Of a stretch of 32,901 nt of DNA, positions 1 through 9,172 are shown piece after piece; within the stretch, counting starts at the first letter, position 1; every line of letters begins with the position of its first letter. Where the stretch lies: contig JAMONO010000096.1 of NCBI GenBank assembly GCA_027065715.1, positions 1 through 32,901 on the forward strand. The letters run 5' to 3'. The translations under genes and the position numbers were made by a program. The notes below the pieces were generated by a model, which saw only the letters and a program-made list of their open reading frames with translations, ran no database searches and had not been told where the DNA came from. The stretch comes from Flavobacteriales bacterium. GTDB taxonomy: Bacteria > Bacteroidota > Bacteroidia > Flavobacteriales > Flavobacteriaceae.

Positions 1-761
1 AAAGTGATGTCGTCATAAGCATTACGCGGGCGACTATGAAAACCGAAAGCAATATTGTTTTTTTGTATATAATTCAAAATTTCGGAATGAGATACCGAAT
101 CAAATTTAATATAATCATTTTGTTGGTAAGTTTTTATTTGCGGATCTTTGGACAATACAAAAAAATTAAACCGGTCTTGGTATTGACGGGCAAAACGGAT
201 AAAATTTTCAAACCCCGAATTTTTATATGACACACTGCCCAAGTATAAAAAACCCAAAGTCTTTGAAAAATCGGGCAAAACGGTTACAAATTCGTCGCTT
301 GAAGTACCCGGTGGTAAAGCCTTATAGGGTTTTTGAACAAAAGACTTGTTTTTTAGATAAAAAAAATCGCCCATTTGCACAGTCGGAAAAACCAATTCAC
401 TACCGACCCAACTCAAAAAACGGTAACTTAACCGGTTGGCAAAATAGGTAATCTTTTTTCGAAAACCGGTATATTCTTCGGGAAACATTTCAATGTAAAC
501 ATCTCTTATAAAAACCACCAGTTTTTTTGACTTTTTCTTTAAAAGTAACAGATTAACAACATCAATCAAACCGATACGATTGGGAGCTGTTTCGACATAG
601 ACCATCTCGGCACGGGGTGCTTTTAGGGTTTTTAACAATTTGTTTTTTCCTTCAATCACATAATCGCCTTGCCGTTGAAACACCTTGATAAACATACTGA
701 TACGCGTTTTGGGTCCCAATGAAATTTTGTCTAAATGTAAAACCGAATAAATGATATTCAT
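1..761 (-). CDS. glycosyltransferase-like protein, partial (C-terminus beyond the left edge)
   Basis: Open minus-strand frame from ATG at 761 running off the window: MNIIYSVLHLDKISLGPKTRISMFIKVFQRQGDYVIEGKNKLLKTLKAPRAEMVYVETAPNRIGLIDVVNLLLLKKKSKKLVVFIRDVYIEMFPEEYTG... Not in the ORF track because it has no stop inside the window. Starts 1 nt after the upstream gene's stop. Confidence 0.75.
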   Translation of the reverse strand, partial: MNIIYSVLHLDKISLGPKTRISMFIKVFQRQGDYVIEGKNKLLKTLKAPRAEMVYVETAPNRIGLIDVVNLLLLKKKSKKLVVFIRDVYIEMFPEEYTGFRKKITYFANRLSYRFLSWVGSELVFPTVQMGDFFYLKNKSFVQKPYKALPPGTSSDEFVTVLPDFSKTLGFLYLGSVSYKNSGFENFIRFARQYQDRFNFFVLSKDPQIKTYQQNDYIKFDSVSHSEILNYIQKNNIAFGFHSRPRNAYDDIT

Positions 762-762
762 A

Positions 763-1962
763 TCAAGAAGCTTCGTTTTGAAAATTTAATTTTTTTCGGT
801 ATTTAAAAACCATCTTTTTTGAATAAGGCGAATTTAAAATATAAAAATACAGAAAAACATAAAAATAATAATTAAAATAATGTATGGATAACAAATTGGT
901 TACCGTTACAATCAAGAAAAAAGCCAAACGCGATTTGAGATTGGGCATTACCAATAAAAACAACGTGTTAAGCACTATAAAACCAAGCAATAATATCAGT
1001 CCGCCACGATGAAAAACATAATAAAAACCATTGTCTATTTCTTGAAAATGAAACCAACGACTAAAAGCCTGAACCTTCTTGTTTTCGCGGTAAATGGTGG
1101 TGCCGGCACCAAAACCTTTTCCGGTAATAAATTCGCGGGGTGTATACTTTTCGGTCTTAATCGCTTTTTTCAAATCCTCTATCCTGATTTTAAAACTCGG
1201 ATACTCCCAAGGCTTGCTGACGTATTGCAATTTTTTTTGAACCAAAATCGGTACATAAGACGAATTGACAAAGGCAACAAAAAGCAAGAACAAAACTCCG
1301 GTCAAACCTATTATTTTGGGTGAAAAAACCTTTTTTAAATCAACCAAAATCAAAAACATCAACCCCAAAATAATAAGCAAGTTCATAAAATTGGCAGCCA
1401 ATAACACATAAATAAGCGAAAAAGAAAAGGCTGCAATCAAAGTTTTATCAACCGGTTTATTTTGATACAAATAATCAAAGGCAATAAAAATAAAACCAAT
1501 CAAAGCAGGTCCCATTAGTTTGCCCCTGTATCCTACAATATTGTCGCTCCAAAAAGACGGAATAACATGAAAATACAAAAGCAAATAAATCAATAATGTC
1601 AAAAAATTGACCCAAACAAAAAAACGAATATAATTAAACTGCGGACGGTTGATAAATATTAAAAACAAAAAAAAGATAAAAAACTGAAACTTAATATCAA
1701 TAGTCGGTTTGACATGATGATACAACAATCCTTCGACCACAAATACCGTATAAACCAAAAAAGCGGCGGCAAAATAAGCCGGTAACCTAAATCGTATGGG
1801 TTGTTTAAAAATAATACTCATCAACAACAGCAAAACCGACAGTGCCACTATCAGGGCATTATATTTTTCGGTTTCTTGCAAAAAAAACAACATGGCCAAA
1901 CCTATTGCAAAGATAATCTTATTGAGGTATTTTTTTTTGATATGTATTTGATTTTCTGTCAT
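763..1962 (-). CDS. multi-pass membrane protein, O-antigen polymerase/ligase-like (Wzy-type)
   Basis: 399 aa, about 10 hydrophobic segments with a long hydrophilic loop; lies between flippase and glycosyltransferase genes. Confidence 0.7.
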   Translation of the reverse strand: MTENQIHIKKKYLNKIIFAIGLAMLFFLQETEKYNALIVALSVLLLLMSIIFKQPIRFRLPAYFAAAFLVYTVFVVEGLLYHHVKPTIDIKFQFFIFFLFLIFINRPQFNYIRFFVWVNFLTLLIYLLLYFHVIPSFWSDNIVGYRGKLMGPALIGFIFIAFDYLYQNKPVDKTLIAAFSFSLIYVLLAANFMNLLIILGLMFLILVDLKKVFSPKIIGLTGVLFLLFVAFVNSSYVPILVQKKLQYVSKPWEYPSFKIRIEDLKKAIKTEKYTPREFITGKGFGAGTTIYRENKKVQAFSRWFHFQEIDNGFYYVFHRGGLILLLGFIVLNTLFLLVMPNLKSRLAFFLIVTVTNLLSIHYFNYYFYVFLYFYILNSPYSKKMVFKYRKKLNFQNEAS

Positions 1963-1993
1963 TAAGCAAAAACAATAAGCGGGTATTCGATTG

Positions 1994-3307
1994 TCAGGGG
2001 GTTGTTTTTCGTTTTAAAATATAATCTTTAATATGTCGTATTTCATTACCAAAGATAGTCTTTTTTACAAAATCAATAAAAGAAACACCTATAAGCGGAC
2101 GAACCAAAAAATACCAATTGGGCACATACAACAACAACATGCTGAGTGTTATGGCAACGGCAACCGTTTCGAGTGAATAGTGCGAAGCCCAAAAAATAAC
2201 AACGGGCATAATCAATAACGTAAAAATATTCCAATAAAACTCACGATATGTCTGTCCGGTAGCCGTTATCAAACTACCGATTGGATTGCCAATGGCACGC
2301 ACCAACATATATACCGACAATATTTGCACCAAAACAACAATATGATTGTATTGCGAGCCGTAAAAAACCTTGACTATCAAGGGCGCAAAAAGAATAATTA
2401 ATCCGTAAACCATTAAATTGATTGAAAAAATCAAATTGACCAGTTTCAAATAATTATTACGCAATTGGTCCATATTGTTTTGAAATTTGGATAAGACCGG
2501 CGCAGCCACATTGGTTAAAACGGGATTGATAATTTGGGCGGGACGAAAAACCAATTGTTTTGCCAAGCTGTAACCACCCAAGAGTTCGGTACCAAAAAAT
2601 TTACCTATCAACATCACGTCCAAATCACGATTAAAATAATTGACTATTTGACTACCTACCTGATAAACACCTATTTTTAAAAAAGGCTTGGTTTCGTTCC
2701 AACTAAAATGAAACCGAATGCCGTAATGTCGCAAGCCTATAATCAAAAAAGCGATACTTTGCAGACCGTATTGCATCAAAGCCGCAAAAATCAGTGCATA
2801 CACTCCAAAATCGTTTACAGCCAATAATACGGCAAAAACCAACGATACCAAACCCGAAAAAATATCGATTAAAGCAATGGTTTTAAAATCCAACTCTTTT
2901 TGTTTTATGGTTCTAAACTGTTTGCCTGTCGAAACTATTATAACGCTCAATCCCATGATAGGAATGAGTTTTTTTAAAATATCGTGATGATAAAAATGTG
3001 CTATCAAAGGAGCCGAAACCAACAATAAACCGAATAACAGCAAGCCAAAAAAAATATTGAGCCAATACAAACTGGCATATTCTCGTTTGGTAATATTTTG
3101 TTTGTGAATAATGGCGGTGCTCAATCCCATATCCATAAACAAATTGGTAAATCCCAATACAAACAATACGATAGCCATTAGTCCGAAGTCCGATTTATCG
3201 AGAAAACGAGCCAGTACGGCTATTTTTAATACGGCAATAACAGCCATGGAGGCTGAGGCTAAACTCGTCCATTTTACACCTGATATGGTCGATTTTGTTA
3301 AACTCAT
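1994..3307 (-). CDS. polysaccharide/lipopolysaccharide flippase (Wzx/MATE-like)
   Basis: MSLTKSTISGVKWTSLASASMAVIAVLKIAVLARFLDKSDFGLMAIVLFVLGFTNLFMDMGLSTAIIHKQ is typical of WzxC/RfbX-like oligosaccharide flippases. Confidence 0.9.
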   Translation of the reverse strand: MSLTKSTISGVKWTSLASASMAVIAVLKIAVLARFLDKSDFGLMAIVLFVLGFTNLFMDMGLSTAIIHKQNITKREYASLYWLNIFFGLLLFGLLLVSAPLIAHFYHHDILKKLIPIMGLSVIIVSTGKQFRTIKQKELDFKTIALIDIFSGLVSLVFAVLLAVNDFGVYALIFAALMQYGLQSIAFLIIGLRHYGIRFHFSWNETKPFLKIGVYQVGSQIVNYFNRDLDVMLIGKFFGTELLGGYSLAKQLVFRPAQIINPVLTNVAAPVLSKFQNNMDQLRNNYLKLVNLIFSINLMVYGLIILFAPLIVKVFYGSQYNHIVVLVQILSVYMLVRAIGNPIGSLITATGQTYREFYWNIFTLLIMPVVIFWASHYSLETVAVAITLSMLLLYVPNWYFLVRPLIGVSFIDFVKKTIFGNEIRHIKDYILKRKTTP

Positions 3308-4494
3308 TCGGGGCGATCGTTAAATAAATGGTTCAATTCCGATAAATATAGCGATTTTATATCGAGTTTATTGTGTCGGGCATTTTTTTTCAGATTTTGC
3401 AAATGTTCCGGATTTTGCAACAAATCGGATAAAATTTGATAAATACTGTTCGCATCTTTATCAACCACATAACCGTTTTGTCCGGTTCTGACAAATTCCC
3501 AAGCCGCCGGAAAATCGGTTGTAACCACCGGTGTTCCTATAATGAACGATTCGGTTAAAGCCAAAGGCTGAGCTTCGTAATCGGAAGTCAGCACAAACAA
3601 ATCGGCATGTTTGACATACGGATACGGATTGGGTTGAAAACCCGTAAAAATCAAAACGCCTGTCAAACCGGCTTCTTCGGCTTGTTTTTTCAAAGAAGAT
3701 AAGTCTTTGCCGTCGCCGACCACATACCATTTAAAAGCAACTTTATTTTCTTGTAATTTTTGAGCCGCTTGCAATATCCTGTCAATTCGTTTTTGTTGGT
3801 TATCAATACGAGCAACCGTTACCAATACCGGCGTATTTTTATTTTGATAAGGATTAAAAGCATCGGCTTTTCGGTTAATGGTTTGCGCATCGATATAATT
3901 ATGCACATAATAAGATTTGGATTTGAACTCCGGTGCCATTTCATCTAATTGTTGTTTACAGCCTTCCGATACATTGACAATTTTGTCAAAATCTGCATAA
4001 CGCCGTAAAACATAAGAACGGTCAAATCCCAATTTATCCAAATCGTTGTGTATCCAAGCTATTTTTTGTGAGGCACTGACCGCATGCAAAACAAAATCGT
4101 TGGTACCGGTCAAAACATCGTGAACGGGAATATCGTTTGAATACGAAACGGCAATATCGTAATGTTCGGGCAATCGCAATCGTTTTATTAAAAACAATCT
4201 GCTGCGATTAATACCTATGATTTTAGCCAGTAACTTCACCGATAAAAAAATCGGTATTTGAAACCACGGTAATTTTTTTAAGGCTTCTTTTTTTCGTATA
4301 TACAAAAATTTGAGCCAAAAAGGCACATAAAACTTAATATGCTCGAGGTTTTTAAATTTTTCGTCAAAATAAGGGTCAAAAACTACCCAATCTACCTGCC
4401 AATCGGTTTCTTTTTTTAACAAGTGCAAAGCATTGTAAAGCGATCCTGCAATACCGCCCATTTTCATGTGTTGATTGACAAATAATATTTTCAT
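3304..4494 (-). CDS. glycosyltransferase family 4
   Basis: GT4 layout: MKILFVNQHMKMGGIAGSLYNAL..., VTVARIDNQQKRIDRILQAA, VGDGKDL, VLTSDYEAQPLALTESFIIGTPVVTTDF. 4-nt ATGA overlap with the flippase gene. Confidence 0.93.
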   Translation of the reverse strand: MKILFVNQHMKMGGIAGSLYNALHLLKKETDWQVDWVVFDPYFDEKFKNLEHIKFYVPFWLKFLYIRKKEALKKLPWFQIPIFLSVKLLAKIIGINRSRLFLIKRLRLPEHYDIAVSYSNDIPVHDVLTGTNDFVLHAVSASQKIAWIHNDLDKLGFDRSYVLRRYADFDKIVNVSEGCKQQLDEMAPEFKSKSYYVHNYIDAQTINRKADAFNPYQNKNTPVLVTVARIDNQQKRIDRILQAAQKLQENKVAFKWYVVGDGKDLSSLKKQAEEAGLTGVLIFTGFQPNPYPYVKHADLFVLTSDYEAQPLALTESFIIGTPVVTTDFPAAWEFVRTGQNGYVVDKDANSIYQILSDLLQNPEHLQNLKKNARHNKLDIKSLYLSELNHLFNDRPE

Positions 4495-5697
4495 TTATAC
4501 GATATTTACAAAATCAAAAACCGGCTTTTCGGAGGGTATTTGAAGACCTTTAAATTCTTTATGTCCAACCAAAAACGCAATTATATCGGCTTGTTGCAAG
4601 GCTTCATCGGGTTGAAACAATTCAAATTCGTTTGATGTATCGATATTGGGTTCAACAGCTACCACATCAAAGCCTTGTATTTTTAAACTGCGAGCCACAT
4701 ATAAGGAAGGCGATTCGCGTAAATCGTCGATATCGGGTTTAAAAGCCAACCCCATGGCAGCTATCAAAGGTTTTTTGTCGTTTTTTAATTCAAATTGCAA
4801 AGCGGCGTTTTTAATTTTTTCAATAACCCATTCGGTTTTGTAGTTATTGATTTCGCGTGCCGTTCTTATAAGGCGTGCTTCTTTGCCAAATTCCGACACG
4901 ATAAACCAAGGATCAACCGCAATACAATGTCCGCCTACACCGGTACCGGGTCGTAATATATTGACCCGCGGGTGTTTATTGGCAAGTTCGATAAGTTCCC
5001 AAACATCGATACCGGCTTTGTCGCTGATGATTGACAATTCATTGGCAAAAGCGATTTGCACGTCGCGAGACGAATTTTCGACCAATTTAACCATTTCGGC
5101 GGTGCGTGCATTGGTCGGATATAAGTCGCCTTGCACAAATTGACGGTAAAAATCAATGGCTTTTTGTGTAGATCTCTTATCAATACCTCCAATGGCACGA
5201 TCGTTATGTGCCAATTCGTAAATAATATTGCCGGGTAACACGCGTTCGGGACAGTATGCCATAAAAATTTCGTTTTGAAGTTCGGGACGTTCGGCATATA
5301 TCAAATCTCTCATTTTTTCGGTTGTACCCACCGGACTGGTCGATTCGATGATAAACAAATTGCCTTTTTGTAAGTGCGGAATAATGGCTTTGGTTGCCGA
5401 TTCTACATAAGAAATATCGGGTTTATTGCCTTCTCTGACCGGTGTAGGAACGGTAATAATAAAAACCTCAGCCGGTTGCACCTCGGTCGCCGCTTTCAAA
5501 TTGCCTTCTGAAACCACCTTGGTAACCAAACCTTCCAAATCGGGTTCAACAATATGTATTTTGCCTTTATTTATGGTATCAACCACTTCGGATTTGACAT
5601 CTATACCTAACACTTTTATGCCTTTGGAAGCTATCAAGGCAGCTGTGGGCAAACCTATATAGCCCAAACCCATCATAACAACTTGATTGTTTTTCAT
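4495..5697 (-). CDS. wecC: UDP-N-acetyl-D-mannosamine dehydrogenase
   Basis: MKNNQVVMMGLGYIGLPTAALIASKG, STSPVGTT, RPGTGVGGHCIAVDPWFI, AMGLAFKPDIDDLRESPS. Start reassigned from 5727 to 5697 because the earlier ATG overlaps a -7 promoter element. Confidence 0.92.
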   Translation of the reverse strand: MKNNQVVMMGLGYIGLPTAALIASKGIKVLGIDVKSEVVDTINKGKIHIVEPDLEGLVTKVVSEGNLKAATEVQPAEVFIITVPTPVREGNKPDISYVESATKAIIPHLQKGNLFIIESTSPVGTTEKMRDLIYAERPELQNEIFMAYCPERVLPGNIIYELAHNDRAIGGIDKRSTQKAIDFYRQFVQGDLYPTNARTAEMVKLVENSSRDVQIAFANELSIISDKAGIDVWELIELANKHPRVNILRPGTGVGGHCIAVDPWFIVSEFGKEARLIRTAREINNYKTEWVIEKIKNAALQFELKNDKKPLIAAMGLAFKPDIDDLRESPSLYVARSLKIQGFDVVAVEPNIDTSNEFELFQPDEALQQADIIAFLVGHKEFKGLQIPSEKPVFDFVNIV

Positions 5698-5724
5698 CGG
5701 ATATATTTGTTTTTTTTGAATGAA

Positions 5725-5732
5725 CAAATATA
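5725..5732 (-). promoter_or_regulatory. Bacteroidota -7 promoter element (TATATTTG) upstream of wecC
   Basis: Minus-strand TATATTTG about 28 nt upstream of the reassigned wecC start. Confidence 0.5.
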
Positions 5733-5791
5733 GAACAATTTCGTCAAAGGTTTACCGTTTCAATTTTAGTTTTACCAATGGCAAAAAAGAT

Positions 5792-5799
5792 TATATTTG
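5792..5799 (+). promoter_or_regulatory. Bacteroidota -7 promoter element (TATATTTG) upstream of wecB
   Basis: TATATTTGC 23 nt before the wecB ATG. Confidence 0.6.
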
Positions 5800-5822
5800 C
5801 AACAAATTGAACACCGCTTGGT

Positions 5823-6944
5823 ATGAAAAAAGCACTTTTTATATTCGGCACACGTCCCGAAGCTATCAAAATGGCTCCGGTAGTGCAATATTTTAAACAA
5901 TTTCCGCAACAAATTGAAACCAAAGTTTGTGTTACGGCACAACACCGTGAAATGTTGGATCAAGTATTGGATTTTTTTGATATTCAACCCGATTACGATT
6001 TGAATTTGATGAAAAAAGGGCAAAATTTATTTGAATTGTCTGCTCGAATATTGACACATTTACATCCGGTTTTGGATCGATACCGCCCCGATTTGGTATT
6101 GGTTCACGGCGACACGACCACCACTATGATGGGAAGTATTGCCGCTTTTTACGGCGGTGCCAAAATAGGACATATAGAAGCCGGCTTACGCACTCACAAC
6201 AAATATGCTCCCTTTCCCGAAGAAATCAACCGGCAGATAACCGGTCGCGTAACCGACTTTCATTTTGCACCCACTCGCAAAGCCAAAGAAAATTTATTAC
6301 TCGAAAACACTGCTGAAAAAAACATCGTTATTACCGGCAATACCGTTATCGACGCCCTATACAGCGGCATGAAAAAATTGGAAACATACGAAGATCAAGA
6401 AATCAAACAACTCAAAAACATAGTCGATACCGACAAAAAATTGGTTTTGGTTACCGGACACAGGCGTGAAAATTTCGGAGAAGGTTTTATCAACATTTGT
6501 CTTGCCATAAAAGAGATTGCCGAACAAAACCCAAATGTACAAGTTATTTATCCCGTGCATCTCAACCCGAATGTGCAAAAACCCGTTTTTGATATTTTGG
6601 GCAATATATCAAACGTTCATTTGATAGACCCGCTCAGTTATCCTGCATTTTTGTGGTTAATGAACCAATCATTTATGATTATTACCGATAGTGGCGGCAT
6701 ACAAGAAGAAGCACCGAGTTTGGGCAAACCCGTTTTGGTTATGCGCGAAACAACCGAACGTCCCGAAGCGGTTGAAGCCGGAACCGTCTTATTGGTTGGA
6801 ACCGATAAACAAAAAATTGTAAATACAACAAACGAATTGCTGCAAGAAGGCTATTTGTATCAACAAATGAAAAAAAGTCATAACCCGTATGGCGACGGCA
6901 AAGCCTCGCAACGGATATTTGATTTTGTAATGAATAATTTATAA
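5823..6944 (+). CDS. wecB: UDP-N-acetylglucosamine 2-epimerase (non-hydrolyzing)
   Basis: MKKALFIFGTRPEAIKMAPVV, VHGDTTTTMMGSIAAFYGGAKIGHIEAGLRT, VTGHRRENFGEG, TDSGGIQEEAPSLGKPVLVMRETTERPEA. Confidence 0.96.
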   Translation: MKKALFIFGTRPEAIKMAPVVQYFKQFPQQIETKVCVTAQHREMLDQVLDFFDIQPDYDLNLMKKGQNLFELSARILTHLHPVLDRYRPDLVLVHGDTTTTMMGSIAAFYGGAKIGHIEAGLRTHNKYAPFPEEINRQITGRVTDFHFAPTRKAKENLLLENTAEKNIVITGNTVIDALYSGMKKLETYEDQEIKQLKNIVDTDKKLVLVTGHRRENFGEGFINICLAIKEIAEQNPNVQVIYPVHLNPNVQKPVFDILGNISNVHLIDPLSYPAFLWLMNQSFMIITDSGGIQEEAPSLGKPVLVMRETTERPEAVEAGTVLLVGTDKQKIVNTTNELLQEGYLYQQMKKSHNPYGDGKASQRIFDFVMNNL

Positions 6945-7283
6945 TCGGATTTTATTTAGATGTAAACAAGGATTCCAAAAATATTTTTCCATATTGACAA
7001 TTCGGTCGTTTGTTACTTCAATACCTTCGTTTTCGAGTAATTGTTGCATCAAATTAACACCTTCAAAATGGATTTTGCCGGTGAGCAAACCTTGTTTATT
7101 GACAACACGATGAGCCGGTATGTCGCTGTTGCCTTTTTGACTATTAAGCACCCAGCCTACCATACGGGCACTGCGTTTATTGCCCAAACATTCGGCAATG
7201 GCACCATAAGTGGTAATTTTGCCCGGTGGAATTTGTCTTACTATTTGCAAAACCTTATGATAAAAAGATTTTGTTGTTTGCAT
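6939..7283 (-). CDS. alkyltransferase-like (ATL) / MGMT-family DNA-binding protein lacking the acceptor Cys
   Basis: MQTTKSFYHKVLQIVRQIPPGKITTYGAIAECLG...ARMVGWVLN...IPAHRVVNKQG: MGMT fold with PAHR in place of PCHR. Start moved from 7319 to 7283 (true MQTTKS start just after the uvrC stop). Confidence 0.88.
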   Translation of the reverse strand: MQTTKSFYHKVLQIVRQIPPGKITTYGAIAECLGNKRSARMVGWVLNSQKGNSDIPAHRVVNKQGLLTGKIHFEGVNLMQQLLENEGIEVTNDRIVNMEKYFWNPCLHLNKIRL

Positions 7284-7287
7284 GTTT

Positions 7288-9093
7288 CTAAATTTTGGTT
7301 TTATTATCTTCACCGTCATGAAACCAATTCCGTATAATACCGGCTTTGTGTTTACCTACCACTTTTTTTAACTCCTCGTATGAAGCATTTTTGATACGTT
7401 TTACCGATTTAAAATGTCGCAACAACAAAGCAATGGTTTTATTGCCGATACCTTTTATCAATTCCAGTTCGGTTTGCAAACCCGATTTAATCCGTTTTTT
7501 GCGATGAAATGTTATACCAAAACGGTGGGCTTCGTCGCGTGCTTTTTGTATCACACGCAAAGTTTCCGATTTTTTGTCGAGATATAAGGGGACGGAATCG
7601 CCCGGAAAATATATTTCTTCCAATCGTTTGGCTATTCCTATAATGGAAATTTGTCCGTATAAACCCAATTTTTTTAAACTTTTGACTGCCGAAGACAATT
7701 GTCCTTTACCCCCATCGACTATGATCAATTGCGGCAAAGCCTTTCCTTCTTCGAGCAATCGTTTGTAACGACGTTCAACAATTTCTTCCATCGAAGCAAA
7801 ATCATTGGGTCCCGTTACGGTTTTGATATTAAAATGACGATATTCTTTTTTGACGGGTTTGCCGTTTTTAAATACCACACAAGCCGCTACCGGATTTGTT
7901 CCTTGTATATTGGAGTTGTCAAAACATTCGATATGACGCGGTTCTGTCGGCAAACGTAAATCTTGTTGCATTTGTTTCATCAAACGATTTACATGTTTTT
8001 CGGGGTCGGTCAATTGCAATTGTTTGAGTTTTTCCAACCTGAAATATACGGCATTGCGATGCGAAAGTTCCAACAAACGTTTTTTATCGCCTTTTTGCGG
8101 AATACTCTTTTTGACCGAGGGCAAAATATCTATGACAAAAGGCACATACATTTCTTTGGTTTGCAAATCAAAACGCGTGCGAATTTCAACAATGGCAAGT
8201 TCTAACAAATCTTTGTCGGTTTCGTCGAGTTTTTTCTTTATTTCGAGTGTATGCGAACGTATAATGGCACCGTGTCCCACTTGCAAAAAATTGACATAAG
8301 CAGTCGAGGCATCCGATACTATATTGTAAACTTCAACATTGTTGATAGTCGGATTAACTACCGTAGAACGAGCTTGATAGTTTTGTAACGAATCTATTTT
8401 TTCTTTGATGTCTTGTGCTTTTTCAAACTCAAGTAGTGCCGCATGTTTTTGCATTTCTTTTTTAAAATAAACCAAAGCGTCTTTAAAATTCCCTTTTATT
8501 ATTTTTCGTATCTGCTTGATATTTTGTTCGTAATCTTGTTCGGTTTGCAAGCCGACACAAGGCGCTTTGCATAAACCGATGTGGTAGTCCAAACAAACCT
8601 CAAATTTACCGGCTTTGATATTTTGAGCGGACAAATTGAATTTGCAACTACGCAACGGATACAATTGATGAATTAGTTCCAACAAAGTGCGAGCGGTTTT
8701 TACCGACGGATAAGGTCCGTAATATTCGGAGCCGTCTTTTACAATGTTTCGGGTTAAAAAAACACGCGGAAAAGCTTCTTTTTTGATACATATCCACGGA
8801 TAAGTTTTGTCATCTTTGAGCATGACATTATACTTGGGTTGATATTTTTTAATCAAAACATTTTCGAGCAACAAAGCATCGGTTTCGGTTTCTACTACAA
8901 TATGTCTGATGTCCGCTATTTTTTCCACCAACATTTTGGTCTTTCCCGATTGGGTTTTGGAAAAATAAGACGACACCCTTTTTTTCAAATTCTTTGCCTT
9001 TCCGACATATATAATAACCCCTTGTTTATCAACAAATTGATATACGCCCGGATTGTTTGGCAAGGTCTTTGTTATTTGTCGTAGTGCATTCAA
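7288..9093 (-). CDS. uvrC: excinuclease ABC subunit C
   Basis: N-terminal GIY-YIG (PGVYQFVDKQGVIIYVGKAKNLKKRVSSYF), UvrB-binding helices, RNase H-like core (IECFDNSNIQGTNPVAACVVF, IIVDGGKGQLSSA), C-terminal HhH. Confidence 0.98.
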   Translation of the reverse strand: MNALRQITKTLPNNPGVYQFVDKQGVIIYVGKAKNLKKRVSSYFSKTQSGKTKMLVEKIADIRHIVVETETDALLLENVLIKKYQPKYNVMLKDDKTYPWICIKKEAFPRVFLTRNIVKDGSEYYGPYPSVKTARTLLELIHQLYPLRSCKFNLSAQNIKAGKFEVCLDYHIGLCKAPCVGLQTEQDYEQNIKQIRKIIKGNFKDALVYFKKEMQKHAALLEFEKAQDIKEKIDSLQNYQARSTVVNPTINNVEVYNIVSDASTAYVNFLQVGHGAIIRSHTLEIKKKLDETDKDLLELAIVEIRTRFDLQTKEMYVPFVIDILPSVKKSIPQKGDKKRLLELSHRNAVYFRLEKLKQLQLTDPEKHVNRLMKQMQQDLRLPTEPRHIECFDNSNIQGTNPVAACVVFKNGKPVKKEYRHFNIKTVTGPNDFASMEEIVERRYKRLLEEGKALPQLIIVDGGKGQLSSAVKSLKKLGLYGQISIIGIAKRLEEIYFPGDSVPLYLDKKSETLRVIQKARDEAHRFGITFHRKKRIKSGLQTELELIKGIGNKTIALLLRHFKSVKRIKNASYEELKKVVGKHKAGIIRNWFHDGEDNKTKI

Positions 9094-9140
9094 TTGACAG
9101 ATATTTTTTTAAGCCTTTAAAGCTATAAAATAAATTTGAG

Positions 9141-9156
9141 TAACTTTGCAAAGTTA
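9141..9156 (+). promoter_or_regulatory. -7 element embedded in a 16-bp perfect palindrome
   Basis: TAACTTTGCAAAGTTA, containing TAnnTTTG, 16 nt before ATG 9173. Confidence 0.6.
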
Positions 9157-9172
9157 ACAACAATAAACAAAT

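Noticed and set aside
36-451. Two plus-strand ORFs (64 and 74 aa)
   Set aside because: Antisense to a long open minus-strand glycosyltransferase frame; no start context or recognisable motif.
5772-6023. 83-aa minus-strand ORF at the start of wecB
   Set aside because: Shadow ORF of wecB, overlapping its promoter and start.
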